A stretch of DNA of 64,000 nucleotides from an uncultured Chloroflexales bacterium (GTDB lineage Bacteria; Chloroflexota; Chloroflexia; Chloroflexales; Chloroflexaceae): NCBI GenBank assembly GCA_937925925.1, contig CALANA010000091.1, positions 1 to 64,000 of the forward strand, given 5' to 3'. Shown here one piece after another: positions 9,892 through 19,664 of the stretch. Each line of letters starts with the position of its first letter. The stretch's first letter is position 1. The notes under the pieces were generated by a model, which did not search any database, had not been told where the DNA came from, and was given only the letters and a program-made list of their open reading frames with translations. Made by a program: the position numbers and the translations under genes.

Positions 9892-10854
9892 TTATTCGGC
9901 AAAAGGAATGAGTGTGCCCAGGTTGGCGGCTACTGCTCGTTCATAGATCGTTGCCGCCAGTGCAATGTCCCAGAGCGCAATGCCTTGCGACTCGAACAGC
10001 GTAATATCTTCCGGGCGCTGCCGTCCGGTTGTCAAACCGGCGACCACGTCGGCCAGAAGCCGGACACGCGCCCAGGAGAGGGCATTGCGTTCGTAGGCCC
10101 GGATCAGATCACCACTTTCGATGCGTGCGCCTTCCAGATCATCGGTAAAAATCAAATCCGCCCGCCGAACAGTCGTCCGATCCAACTCGGCGCGAATCGC
10201 AGCATTGGAGCCAGCACCGTTAATATGCACACCGGGACTCAAGTCATTGCCATCAAAGACCGGATCGATGGCGGTAGTGGCAGTAGTGACAATATCGGCC
10301 CCTTCCAGTGCCTCACGCGGGGTAGGTGCGGGATGTATTGGTATGTTCAGACGTTGAGCCATCGTCTGGGCAAAAGTCTCGCGCCGCTCTGGAGTGCGAC
10401 CATAGACACGCACCTCTCGCAGGGCGCAAACCGCGGCGATCGCCTCCAGTTGCGTCTCGGCCTGGAAGCCGGTGCCGAATAGTGCGAGTACCCCGGCATC
10501 GCTCCGGGCCAGGTATTTCGTTGCCACACCACTGGCCGCGCCAGTGCGAAGCTGGCCTAGATAGTCGGCCTCGATCATTGATAGCAGCGCACCCGACTGG
10601 CTATCATAGAGGTTGACAATGAAGCGAACCCTTGACCGTGTGGCAGTATAGGCTTTGAACCCCCAGTACCCGCGGCTGACCAGTGCCCCGGCCATGATAT
10701 GCAAAGTACCTGCGGGTTGGCGCACCCGGCGGCGTGGCTCGTTGATACCAGTACCATGAGCTTGCTCCACAAACGCTGTTTCAACCGCTTCCAGTGCTTC
10801 GGGCATGCCCACTAGCGAGCGGGTATCCTCTTCGCGCAGTACACGCACGGCCAT
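9892..10854 (-). CDS. Ornithine cyclodeaminase / mu-crystallin family NAD(P)-dependent protein
   Basis: MAGALVSRGYWGFKAY..FIVNLYDSQSGALLSMIEADYLGQLRTGAASGVATKYLAR..LFGTGFQAETQLEAI typical of the family. Confidence 0.9.
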   Translation of the reverse strand: MAVRVLREEDTRSLVGMPEALEAVETAFVEQAHGTGINEPRRRVRQPAGTLHIMAGALVSRGYWGFKAYTATRSRVRFIVNLYDSQSGALLSMIEADYLGQLRTGAASGVATKYLARSDAGVLALFGTGFQAETQLEAIAAVCALREVRVYGRTPERRETFAQTMAQRLNIPIHPAPTPREALEGADIVTTATTAIDPVFDGNDLSPGVHINGAGSNAAIRAELDRTTVRRADLIFTDDLEGARIESGDLIRAYERNALSWARVRLLADVVAGLTTGRQRPEDITLFESQGIALWDIALAATIYERAVAANLGTLIPFAE

Positions 10855-10917
10855 ACTTATCCTCCTGCGGCTATGACAAGCTGAAACCTGAATGGGTCTC
10901 ATCATACCATACTATGG

Positions 10918-10973
10918 CGTTGAAACGTTGAAACGTTGGAACGTTGGAACGTTGGAACGTTGGAACGTTGGAA
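10918..10973. repeat. Tandem 8-bp repeat, 7 units (CGTTGAAA x2, CGTTGGAA x5)
   Basis: Read directly; lies 64 nt upstream of the start of the ornithine cyclodeaminase family gene. Confidence 0.95.
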
Positions 10974-11356
10974 CGCATCCGCATGGTGCGCGAACTGGTG
11001 ACGCGGGTGCGACGTAGCGCATCCCTTTGGGGCGTGTGCGGGCGGCGCGGATGCGGCGCGAGATGCTGTTGGATTTTGGCAATAGTTAAGTTATAATGAA
11101 AACGGAAGGATTATGCAGTACACAAGGTACTGCAAGTTAAGAGCTAATCTGAAAAAATGTTCATCGGGAGCGCCGGGTCGTACATCGCAATGTTCATTAA
11201 CAAAGGGTATACTAGGTACGATAAGTACACAATGGCAACCGAACGCACAGTCGTACCCCTGTACCTTGCCCCGTGGTTGAACCATACGGTTGGTGTACGT
11301 ACCACGTGATGGGGATGTTCAAGTTATAAGTGCTATACTAGCAAGGAGTAATACAT

Positions 11357-11740
11357 ATGGCGAAGATACTTGTTGTTGATGATAACACTGTCAGCCAGCG
11401 TTTGTTGAGCTTTATTCTGCAGCAAGGCAATCATGCTGTTGTGACGGCAATCAATGGTGTGCAGGCCATGGAGCAACTAAACGAAGCGGGTGTTGATTTA
11501 GTCCTGACCGACCTGATGATGCCCAAAATGGATGGTCTGACATTGCTCGAACATCTGCGGGCCGATGAGCGCTATAAAGATCTGCCGGTCATTGCGCTCA
11601 CCGCCAGCGTCAAAGAGCAGCACTATTCCCGCGCCCGGGCGGCCGGGGTGAACGCTTTGTTAACTAAGCCCATCGAGTCTGAAGTCATTATTGATACAGT
11701 GAATCGTCTGGTGACACAGAAGCACGCTCTTAGTGTATAA
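11357..11740 (+). CDS. Stand-alone response regulator receiver (CheY-like)
   Basis: ILVVDDNTVSQRLL, VLTDLMMPKMDG, ALTAS, KPI motifs; AGGAG RBS upstream. Confidence 0.95.
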   Translation: MAKILVVDDNTVSQRLLSFILQQGNHAVVTAINGVQAMEQLNEAGVDLVLTDLMMPKMDGLTLLEHLRADERYKDLPVIALTASVKEQHYSRARAAGVNALLTKPIESEVIIDTVNRLVTQKHALSV

Positions 11741-11868
11741 AGAATGAGCGAAGGTTATAGATGTCGACTTCATCGTGGTTCATTCTCGTAATTGGAGATG
11801 AAACAGCAGTCGAAAAAATACAATGAAGTGTTACTTCCACACTGTTTTTTAAGTGGAGTAGATAAACA

Positions 11869-12828
11869 ATGAACAGGCAACCATCAAAAGTAAGCATTGG
11901 TTTGCCCGTATATAACGGCGAGCAGTACCTCGTAAAAGCGCTCGACTCGCTTCTGGCTCAGACATTTACCGACTTTGAAATTATTATCTCTGACAACGCC
12001 TCCACGGATCGCACGTCAGAGATCTGTGCTGCATATCGTGAGCGAGACCCACGGATTCGCTATTATCGCAATGAGCAGAATATCGGTGCGGCCCCAAACT
12101 TCAACCGCACATTTGAACTGGCTACTGGCACGTACTTCAAATGGGCTGCCGCTGATGATATGCTGGCTCCGACTTTTTTGGAAAAGTGTGTTGCGGTACT
12201 GGATGCAGATACGTCCGTGGTAGTAGCTTATCCCTGGACGCAGTATATTGATCAGCATGGAAAGAATCTGGCAGTTTCTCCGCATAATGGCAAGCATCGT
12301 GCCGACTCGTCACAGGTAGCAGCACGCTTTCATGATCTGATTAACTATGACCACTACTGTCATCAAGTCTTTGGCTTGATCCGCGTCAGCGCCTTGCGCA
12401 ATACGGGTTTGATCGGTGGCTATAGCGAGGGTGATCGCTTGCTCCTGGCCGAGTTGGGATTGATGGGTCGCTTTTGTGAGATCCCAGAGTATTTATTTTT
12501 GAATCGATCGCATCCCGATCAATCATCAGTCAGACTGGGTCAAAAGCGCAATCGACTGGCGTATACCGCCTGGTTTAATCCTGCCAACGCTGGGAGAATC
12601 CAGTTGCCGACCTGGCAGCTCTATCGGGGCTATTTCAAAGCCGTTCAGCGTGCTGATTTAAACTGGTCTGAAAGGTTCCAATCTTATCTTTGTCTGGTAT
12701 GGTGGCTCTTGCGTTATAGCCAGTTGAAAAAGATGCTGAAAGATGTCATTATCGTTCTACCTTTGATTTTGCACCGTACGATGCACAGTCTCGAAGCATG
12801 TGTGAGACACGAACGTCTTAGCTCATAG
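11869..12828 (+). CDS. Glycosyltransferase family 2
   Basis: VSIGLPVYNGEQYLVKALDSLLAQTFTDFEIIISDNASTDRT. Confidence 0.95.
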   Translation: MNRQPSKVSIGLPVYNGEQYLVKALDSLLAQTFTDFEIIISDNASTDRTSEICAAYRERDPRIRYYRNEQNIGAAPNFNRTFELATGTYFKWAAADDMLAPTFLEKCVAVLDADTSVVVAYPWTQYIDQHGKNLAVSPHNGKHRADSSQVAARFHDLINYDHYCHQVFGLIRVSALRNTGLIGGYSEGDRLLLAELGLMGRFCEIPEYLFLNRSHPDQSSVRLGQKRNRLAYTAWFNPANAGRIQLPTWQLYRGYFKAVQRADLNWSERFQSYLCLVWWLLRYSQLKKMLKDVIIVLPLILHRTMHSLEACVRHERLSS

Positions 12829-12947
12829 AGCCATCTTATCCCATCTATCAACTGTAGTCCAGGCTCAAGCCTGAACGCCGGTTTTTCACCAATCCTATAG
12901 AATTGCTCTCTTTCAAAGTTCCCTGTGATTTCTGTACTGTACAATTG

Positions 12948-13108
12948 TAACTGTTCAGGTGGGGTGGTTGGAAGGAACACGACCCCGGCCGGAGGTTCTT
13001 TTTCAGCGCGTTGTGGCGGCAAAGCCACCACAACGCGCCGAAACGAGGGTTGCGCGCGAGCCTGTACCCCCCGCAACCCCGCTGGCGAACGTTTCCCTGA
13101 AGGTTCCG
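12948..13108. repeat. Family B element (degenerate ends CTGTTCAGGTGGGG / CCCTGAAGG)
   Basis: Internal hairpin GCGTTGTGGCggcaaaGCCACCACAACGC. Confidence 0.7.
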
Positions 13109-13113
13109 TACAA

Positions 13114-14238
13114 TTATGTTGATCGGATAAGCAACAGGCTCATCCGATCAACATAAAATGTTGGTAAAAAAGCTGGATCGTCATTCTTAATGTAGATGCC
13201 CGTGATATATCTATAATCCGGGTCAAACTCACGTTCATCGAGCCAGAGTACCACTTCAACCCACGTATCAGGCGGAATAGTGCGGTTAATATCCAGGAAG
13301 TACAGCCGCGTCTCAGAAAAGAGCGGAAATTCATCGGTGATTGCGCTATCTGGAATGCCCGCTGCTTGCTGAACCGAGGTATCGCCAGCAACCCAGTAAG
13401 GATAAGCGTTGCTGCCCACAACCGTTATTGCCAGGTCACCGGGGTCAACTGCGTTTGCACCACCACTCAACCAGAAACTGACCCCCAGAATTTCGTTGCG
13501 GTTATACACTGTCTGCGCATCCTCGCGCACAGTGAGAAAAAACTGTCCATACCTCCTCTGTGGCGCAACTGCTATGGCAACCCGTCCACTATATACATAT
13601 GTTTCTGACGCAAGATCATATGCTACGCCTTGACTCTGTTCTGCATTCCAATCTGGATGGAGATGATCGTCATAGATCGGAATAGATGCTATTTGTTCAT
13701 CAGGTGCAGCAGGAGGGGAAGTCGGAGGCAGTGGGGCAGTGAGGGCGGGCGGTGTGCTGGTGGGTGGCAGCAGGGCAGCAGGGGCGGGCGGCGTGCTGGT
13801 GGGTGGCAGCGGGGCAGCAGGGGCAGGTGTACTGACAATCTCCGGTACAGTGTCAGTATGGACAATCAGCGGCAGGAAAATGGCAAATTGTTCTCGCGCC
13901 GGGTCGGAAGCTACAGCAGAGGAACGAGCATCAGGATTATCTATGTCGTTCTCACGTGATGTCGGTGTGTCCAACAAAAGAGGTGGCAGTATGGCTGTAC
14001 TTGTTATGTCTGGATTGATCGCTGGTGGTAATTCAGTCACCTGTGGGATTTCTGGTGATTGACTGGGCAGAGGCGTGGGCCATTCTGCAAACAAGCTGCC
14101 AGTGGTTGGGGCAGGTAGTGCATGACTGTTCTGGTCGTTGGTACACCCGGATAGTAGGCACACTGGTAGTAACAGGCCGATCATACACCCTGGCGCTGTC
14201 TTCCAGAATTCTGGTTGTATATACCTATCTATTCTCAT
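13114..14238 (-). CDS. Secreted lipoprotein with Pro/Thr-rich linker and C-terminal beta-rich domain
   Basis: MIGLLLPVCLLSGCTND lipobox; (AAPLPPTSTPPA)n linker; longest ORF start (14454) lies inside a repeat element. Confidence 0.75.
   Translation of the reverse strand: MRIDRYIQPEFWKTAPGCMIGLLLPVCLLSGCTNDQNSHALPAPTTGSLFAEWPTPLPSQSPEIPQVTELPPAINPDITSTAILPPLLLDTPTSRENDIDNPDARSSAVASDPAREQFAIFLPLIVHTDTVPEIVSTPAPAAPLPPTSTPPAPAALLPPTSTPPALTAPLPPTSPPAAPDEQIASIPIYDDHLHPDWNAEQSQGVAYDLASETYVYSGRVAIAVAPQRRYGQFFLTVREDAQTVYNRNEILGVSFWLSGGANAVDPGDLAITVVGSNAYPYWVAGDTSVQQAAGIPDSAITDEFPLFSETRLYFLDINRTIPPDTWVEVVLWLDEREFDPDYRYITGIYIKNDDPAFLPTFYVDRMSLLLIRST
13116..13154. terminator. Hairpin ATGTTGATCGGAT / ATCCGATCAACAT overlapping the end of the lipoprotein gene
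   Basis: 13-bp perfect arms, 13-nt loop; no obvious U-tract, so function is uncertain. Confidence 0.45.
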
Positions 14239-14334
14239 TTGATTATTCCATGTAATACGAATTTGAATTCGTCCTTCCGTATTTTTCTCGACCCCTGCCC
14301 CCCGTTCGGAGAGGGAGGCACGGGTGGAACCCCC

Positions 14335-14486
14335 ATGCGCATCAACGTAAGAGCAGCCGCCTTTACAACCTGTTGCTGTTCTGGCAAAAAAGGCCAGCGA
14401 AGCTGGCCTTTTTTGCCAGAACAAGAGAGATTTTTGGGGGCCTGTAGGCCCCAAATCTCCAACCGGAGGCTTATGTTGATGCGCAT
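14335..14486. repeat. Family D element (TIR ATGCGCATCAACGTAAG / CTTATGTTGATGCGCAT)
   Basis: Central 21-bp-arm hairpin GTTCTGGCAAAAAAGGCCAGCgaaGCTGGCCTTTTTTGCCAGAAC at 14378-14422. Confidence 0.8.
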
Positions 14487-14507
14487 AGGGGCAGGGGTGG
14501 AACCCCC

Positions 14508-14607
14508 ATGCGCATCAACGTAAGAGCAGCCGCTCTTACGTTGATGCGCGATTCTTGGGAGCCGTAGGCCCCCAAACCCCCGGCCGGAGGCTTACGTTGA
14601 TGCGTAT
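14508..14607. repeat. Second family D element, directly adjacent
   Basis: ATGCGCATCAACGTAAG ... CTTACGTTGATGCGTAT. Confidence 0.75.
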
Positions 14608-14885
14608 GGGCGGGCCGTGCGGGAACCCCTTCCCGTTGTCAGGACGGACATGGTGGGGTATCTGCGGCCGCGGGGACGGGACGCACTTCAAGTTTCCCCT
14701 TTTCGCCTTTGGCGAAAGGGGGCACCAGAAAAGAGCAAAAGAACTGTGCTGCCGCAGGCCCCCCCCCTTGCGGGGGGAGAATGGGGTGGGAACGACCGCG
14801 TGCCGCGTAGGCATAATCAGAACATACGGTATAATCATAACCATAAGAAACGTGAATGGTATACTCACGACAAGCCATATTGCGC

Positions 14886-15977
14886 TTACTGTGCTATGCA
14901 TCGCTCTTGTGTTGCAGCTAGAAGGGTAGCAACGATCCGCAGCGCATTGTGGCGAGCATCGAAAAACCTTTCTGCACGCTGACGCGCTGCCTGACCCATG
15001 CGCAGGCGCAGATCGGCGTCGGCGGCCAGCAGACGTAACCGTGCTGTGAGTGTGTCAACATCACCGGGTGGGATCAGAAAGCCTGTCTCGCCATCAATCA
15101 CAATATCCGTCAGGCCACCGACTGCTGTCACAATTGCTGGTAGCCCGGCCGCGCTGGCTTCCGCAGCGGCAATGCCAAAGGCCTCGCCCTCGGTTGGTAG
15201 CACAAAGACATCCGCCGTCCGAAATAGTTCCAATAGTTCCGGTGAATTTGGTTGTAAATGATGATAGCTGCGTATACCTGTAATTTGCGGTGTTTGCGAA
15301 CGTGTTACCAACACCAGTTCTGCCGTACCTGCTGGCAACTGTTGAAAAGCCTGAATTAAAAGATGACCACCTTTACGATGAAGATCGCCACCAACAAAGA
15401 GGATGTGCAACCGGTCATTTGCTGATCGGGGCTGCATCGTCCAGTATGTCAGGTCAACCCCAGGTGGAATGACCTCGATCCGTTCAGGAGCAACACCATA
15501 ATCAATTATCAATGATTGGCGTGCCCAGGTTGACCAGGGTAGTAAGCGGGTTGCGCCACGGAGCAATGCGACATTCACCTGGTGTTTGAATATTTTCAAC
15601 AACCCCGGTCGATCAGGACGATGGCCGTATTGTTTGCTCATCTGGTCGTACTGGATCGGAGTCACATCGGTACTAATCACATACGGTTGTCGTCGCGTCA
15701 GATTTCCGCCCAGAACGGCAGGAACTTGCGTATTAAAAAAGGCGACATCGCCGGGCGATTGAGCCAGACCGGCCCGTACCTGGCTACGTCCACAGAGGGT
15801 GCCACGGATATGGGCCGGTATTAGTGGAACGCGCTCCCAGAAACCATTCGGGTTCGTATACGTCACCGGAATCCATGTGGCCTGAATGTCATGTGACTCG
15901 TCAACAAAGCTTTGTAAATTGCGATAGTAGGTCAGGTGGCCGAGGTGTTGTTCCATCACGAACGTTGCCCGTATCAT
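14886..15977 (-). CDS. Glycosyltransferase family 4
   Basis: ILFVGGDLHRKGGHLLIQAFQ..EGEAFGIAAAEASAAGLPAIVTAVGGLTDIVIDGETGFL. Confidence 0.93.
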   Translation of the reverse strand: MIRATFVMEQHLGHLTYYRNLQSFVDESHDIQATWIPVTYTNPNGFWERVPLIPAHIRGTLCGRSQVRAGLAQSPGDVAFFNTQVPAVLGGNLTRRQPYVISTDVTPIQYDQMSKQYGHRPDRPGLLKIFKHQVNVALLRGATRLLPWSTWARQSLIIDYGVAPERIEVIPPGVDLTYWTMQPRSANDRLHILFVGGDLHRKGGHLLIQAFQQLPAGTAELVLVTRSQTPQITGIRSYHHLQPNSPELLELFRTADVFVLPTEGEAFGIAAAEASAAGLPAIVTAVGGLTDIVIDGETGFLIPPGDVDTLTARLRLLAADADLRLRMGQAARQRAERFFDARHNALRIVATLLAATQERCIAQ

Positions 15978-16094
15978 AACAGTTTCTCTTTACAGGTTTT
16001 GAGGGTTACAAGTGTATTGGTCGTCCCTGGGTATCTGCACTGGTACGGAGATACGCGGTGGGATCAACAAGATACATGGTACACGATTTTAATT

Positions 16095-16395
16095 AAGACT
16101 GGCGCCGTCGTCCATCACCGCATGGGTTTCGCCTGCGGCAGAGCGGTACGTTGCCTGTTTTTTGCCCCAAATTTTCGCTGTAGGCGAAAATTTGGGGCAA
16201 AAAAAGCGTTTCTTCCATGCTGCCCCATTCAGCTTCGCTCAGAGACTGCCCCGTTCGACTGCGCTCAGGGCAAGCTCTGAGCGTCGTCGAACGGGGTAAA
16301 CTCCGGCGAAAAAGCTTGTCCCGTTCGACTGCGCTCAGGGCAAGCTCTGAGCGTCGTCGAAGGAACGTTGGCTTCCAGTAACTGCGTGAGTCCTG
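16095..16395. repeat. Family A element (hairpin 16158-16204, arms TTTTTTGCCCCAAATTTTCGC)
   Basis: 21-bp perfect arms; two TTCGACTGCGCTCAG..CTGAGCGTCGTCGAA boxes; right end ACTGCGTGAGTCCTG. Confidence 0.8.
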
Positions 16396-16396
16396 T

Positions 16397-17449
16397 TTAA
16401 TGTACGATCTGGCGCAATGCATGCAAAAAACGGTCGCGTCCACCGAGTTCGTCGGCCACCCCTTGATAGTAGCGCAGGTTAAACAGGCCGCTATACGCCA
16501 TTTGCGTCAGCCGCGAGATACCGAGCATCTGCGCCAGATCGGCGAGTTGCTTGAGGCCCATATGGATCACTCGGCTCAGGGCATAGCGATCGATCCCCAG
16601 ATACACCATCTGGCGAATCAACCGATGGCGAGTGTAAAACTCTTTCCAGATAGTGGGGAGCAACCAGTCCTGTTGTTTGTCGCGTGCAAAGATGACATCG
16701 TTACGCCCATAGGCATAAGGAATATCTATCCATGAGCGAAAGCTACGTTCAGCATAGTGATAGCCAATGGCGTTGGGATTGAAGACAAACCGCAGCCCAT
16801 ACCGTGCCAGGCGATAGGCCAGTTCGACATCTTCGGCACGGCGAAACGTCGGGTCAAATCCGCCAGCGGCAAGCAAGAAACGCCGGGCCAGTGACGTATT
16901 GCCGGTATAAAATTGGCGGGCTGTGGGTTGCCAGCGACCAGCCAGCATATCAGCATACTGTTTAACCAGCATTGCCTGTTCCCACTGTACCCAGGGTACC
17001 ATGGTGAAATCAGGTGGCGTGAGCATTGGCCCCAGGACAACAATATCATCGGTGCTGGTAGTATGTGTGCCGATATGTTCCGCGATCAATGCGGGGGTCG
17101 GTACAACATCATCATCAAGGAACAGAACAAACTCGCCAGTGGCGTGCTGTATGCCATGATTGCGTGTGGCAGCAACACCCTGGTTTGCCTGGATAACCGG
17201 GATAATCGGCAGAGATGTCTGTGGTGTTTCCAGGTAAGCATTCGTTCCATCGGTCGAACCATCGGAAACGACAATGATCTCACATTGCGCCAGAGGATAT
17301 GTCTGTTGTTGCAAACCGTCAAGGACGCGCTGCAACCGTTCGAGCCGATTGTAGGTCGGAATGATAACACTGACCTTCGGTATCGTCACGGGCGTGGTGC
17401 TTGCCGTCACGTGGGTGGTATCGATTCGCGTTCGGGTCTGTTCGTTCAT
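16397..17449 (-). CDS. Glycosyltransferase family 2 (WcaA-like)
   Basis: VSVIIPTYNRLERLQRVLDGLQQQTYPLAQCEIIVVSDGSTDGT; ATG at 17449 gives ATGA overlap with the upstream gene. Confidence 0.92.
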   Translation of the reverse strand: MNEQTRTRIDTTHVTASTTPVTIPKVSVIIPTYNRLERLQRVLDGLQQQTYPLAQCEIIVVSDGSTDGTNAYLETPQTSLPIIPVIQANQGVAATRNHGIQHATGEFVLFLDDDVVPTPALIAEHIGTHTTSTDDIVVLGPMLTPPDFTMVPWVQWEQAMLVKQYADMLAGRWQPTARQFYTGNTSLARRFLLAAGGFDPTFRRAEDVELAYRLARYGLRFVFNPNAIGYHYAERSFRSWIDIPYAYGRNDVIFARDKQQDWLLPTIWKEFYTRHRLIRQMVYLGIDRYALSRVIHMGLKQLADLAQMLGISRLTQMAYSGLFNLRYYQGVADELGGRDRFLHALRQIVH

Positions 17450-18450
17450 CGCTTGCCTTCCGCAATGGCGGTGTAGTATTGGAGATAGCGTTGAGCCGAA
17501 CCGTCGAATGAGAGTTCGTGTTGCACATATGTCCGTGGCTGATAGGTATCCAGGTTGGCCCAGAAGTGCGCAAATGTGTCGGGAAAGGCGGCAAAATCCC
17601 GAAAGCGCTCGCCACATGCGGCGGAAAAGTATGGTACAGAAGATGCCGGTACCGGGTTGGGATCATATTTCTCGCGGTCAGGATCAAGCCAGAAGCCATT
17701 CTCCCAGGCCAGGATAGGCACATTCGAAGCCAGTGCTTCTTGATAAGCCAGACCCTGTGTTTCGTGTTCACACAAAAAGATCATGCTGCGCGAGCGTTGT
17801 AAGAGTGCTTTGTAGGTATCGTGATCATAGTGGCGATAGCGAATCGTGGTATACCGCAGGCCACGCTCTTGTAGCATCTGCAGGATTGGATTCAACAGGG
17901 CCGGTTCGTAATGCTCGCGGTTCCAGCGAATTTTATCGTACACCAGCACATCGATATCTTTGGGATGCGAACGTGTATCCGGCCACTGGTGCGTATCGAT
18001 ACCGGCATACCATAACACGCATCGATCACCATAGACCGGCGCAAACATTGCCCGCATCCAATCACAGGTAACGAGATAGAGCTTATAGCGTGGATCGTGT
18101 AACAGATTCGGAGCCTGTCGGGGATGATCGAACAGGCTGGGGCCGAGCAGCGCCGGGTTGGGCAAATTCCATCCATGCAACAGATGCGGATAGCCCACCA
18201 GTCCAACCGGATAGTCGGGGTGTTTCCGTGCAAGCGTATAGTTATTCAGTTGCACATCATAGCCCGCCTGGCGTAAGGCTTTCACCAGGAGTTGATACCA
18301 GACAAAGAACCCGCTCACCTTCTGTTTTTTGCTGATGGCCTGATACACTGGCCGCACAATCCGCTTTACATAACGATCATGCTTAAAAAACGTATCCTTT
18401 TCAAAGTCCTGATAAAAAAGTAAGATGACCCTATCGCGTGCCAGATTCAT
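17446..18450 (-). CDS. Glycosyltransferase (GT-B like)
   Basis: DIDVLVYDKIRWNREHYEPALLNPILQMLQERG..EHETQGLAYQEALASNVPILAWENG; 4-nt ATGA overlaps on both sides. Confidence 0.8.
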   Translation of the reverse strand: MNLARDRVILLFYQDFEKDTFFKHDRYVKRIVRPVYQAISKKQKVSGFFVWYQLLVKALRQAGYDVQLNNYTLARKHPDYPVGLVGYPHLLHGWNLPNPALLGPSLFDHPRQAPNLLHDPRYKLYLVTCDWMRAMFAPVYGDRCVLWYAGIDTHQWPDTRSHPKDIDVLVYDKIRWNREHYEPALLNPILQMLQERGLRYTTIRYRHYDHDTYKALLQRSRSMIFLCEHETQGLAYQEALASNVPILAWENGFWLDPDREKYDPNPVPASSVPYFSAACGERFRDFAAFPDTFAHFWANLDTYQPRTYVQHELSFDGSAQRYLQYYTAIAEGKR

Positions 18451-19658
18451 GCCGCTTGATCCTTTCGGGACGCAATGTGTATATCACGACTGGCTATTTC
18501 ACTGAATAATGCAGCAATCTGCTTCCCGTAGATTTTGTCAGTATAGTAGGTCTCTACGTGTTTCCGACCCTTGACTCCCATCATCTGCGCACGTTCCGGG
18601 TCGTTAATTACCGTTAACAAGGCTCGGGCCAGGGCATGATAATCACGCGGCTCAATCAAGATGCCCATCTCCCCGTCTACCAGAAACTCGGGTACGCCAC
18701 CAGCGCGTGTTGCTACTACCGGCTTGCCCATCGCCATTGCTTCCAGTGCAACCAGGCCAAACGGCTCTTCGTGACTGGGCATCGTGGACACGGTAGCACT
18801 GGCAAATACTGCGGGCAGATCGCTACGATGTCCGATCAGCTTGACACGGTGCCCAACGTTCAGTTCAGCGATCAGATTTTCGAGAGTTCCGAGAAATCCC
18901 TCCACATTCTCGCCGCCGGCCAGCAGAAAGTACGTATCAGGGCGTTCTTTGAGTACCAGCGCAGCAGCACGGATCAGGTCATCCTGGCCCTTAAACGGTG
19001 AGAGGCGTCCTGCCAGGACTACAACCGGCGCATCGGCGGGAATGTTCCATTCCCTGCGAATGCTGGCACCAGATATGGTCGGGTCATAGCGCTCAAACGT
19101 GATCGCGTTGGGAATGGTGACTAATCTGGTGGGATCAGCAACATACGGGAGAAAGGCTCGACGCATAGCTTCACTGCTCACGGTTATTTTGTGGGCATGT
19201 TTGATCACGCGCTGGTGCAACCGACTGTTTGCCAGGTAGTGTGTAATCTGAGCATTTAAGACCAGAGGACGACCGGTTAACAGCGATACGACATAGGTGA
19301 TGGTCATTCCAACCGTGCGATCAACCGTGTAAAGCACGTCGATCTTTTCGCGTTGTACCAGCGTAGTGACACGCGGCACGGTCAGCAGTGCTTCTGCGGC
19401 GCGGAGTGGTTTACCCAGGCGTGTCGGTGGATGTAACTCGCTGCCCCCCACTTCCATTGGGATTATCGTCGCATGCGGCAAATCACGTAAAAATTCATAT
19501 ACCTTGCCACGCGGGGCTGAGACGGCATAGATGTGAAAATGTGCTGGTTCCAGGTAGGGTAATCCCAGCAACAGCATGGCAATATCACCGCCTATGTACC
19601 CGGCTGCGTTAACGATTAAGATTTTTGTTTGTGACACAGGCCTGCTCCTATTCTGCAT
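18447..19658 (-). CDS. Glycosyltransferase family 4
   Basis: VLAGRLSPFKGQDDLIRAAALV..PSHEEPFGLVALEAMAMGKPVVATRAGGVPEFLVDGEMGIL. Confidence 0.95.
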   Translation of the reverse strand: MQNRSRPVSQTKILIVNAAGYIGGDIAMLLLGLPYLEPAHFHIYAVSAPRGKVYEFLRDLPHATIIPMEVGGSELHPPTRLGKPLRAAEALLTVPRVTTLVQREKIDVLYTVDRTVGMTITYVVSLLTGRPLVLNAQITHYLANSRLHQRVIKHAHKITVSSEAMRRAFLPYVADPTRLVTIPNAITFERYDPTISGASIRREWNIPADAPVVVLAGRLSPFKGQDDLIRAAALVLKERPDTYFLLAGGENVEGFLGTLENLIAELNVGHRVKLIGHRSDLPAVFASATVSTMPSHEEPFGLVALEAMAMGKPVVATRAGGVPEFLVDGEMGILIEPRDYHALARALLTVINDPERAQMMGVKGRKHVETYYTDKIYGKQIAALFSEIASRDIHIASRKDQAA

Positions 19659-19664
19659 ATGCCA

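Noticed and set aside
13114-14454. Longest-ORF start of the lipoprotein at 14454
   Set aside because: The extra 72 residues are encoded by family D repeat sequence; a signal peptide and lipobox follow the internal Met at 14238.
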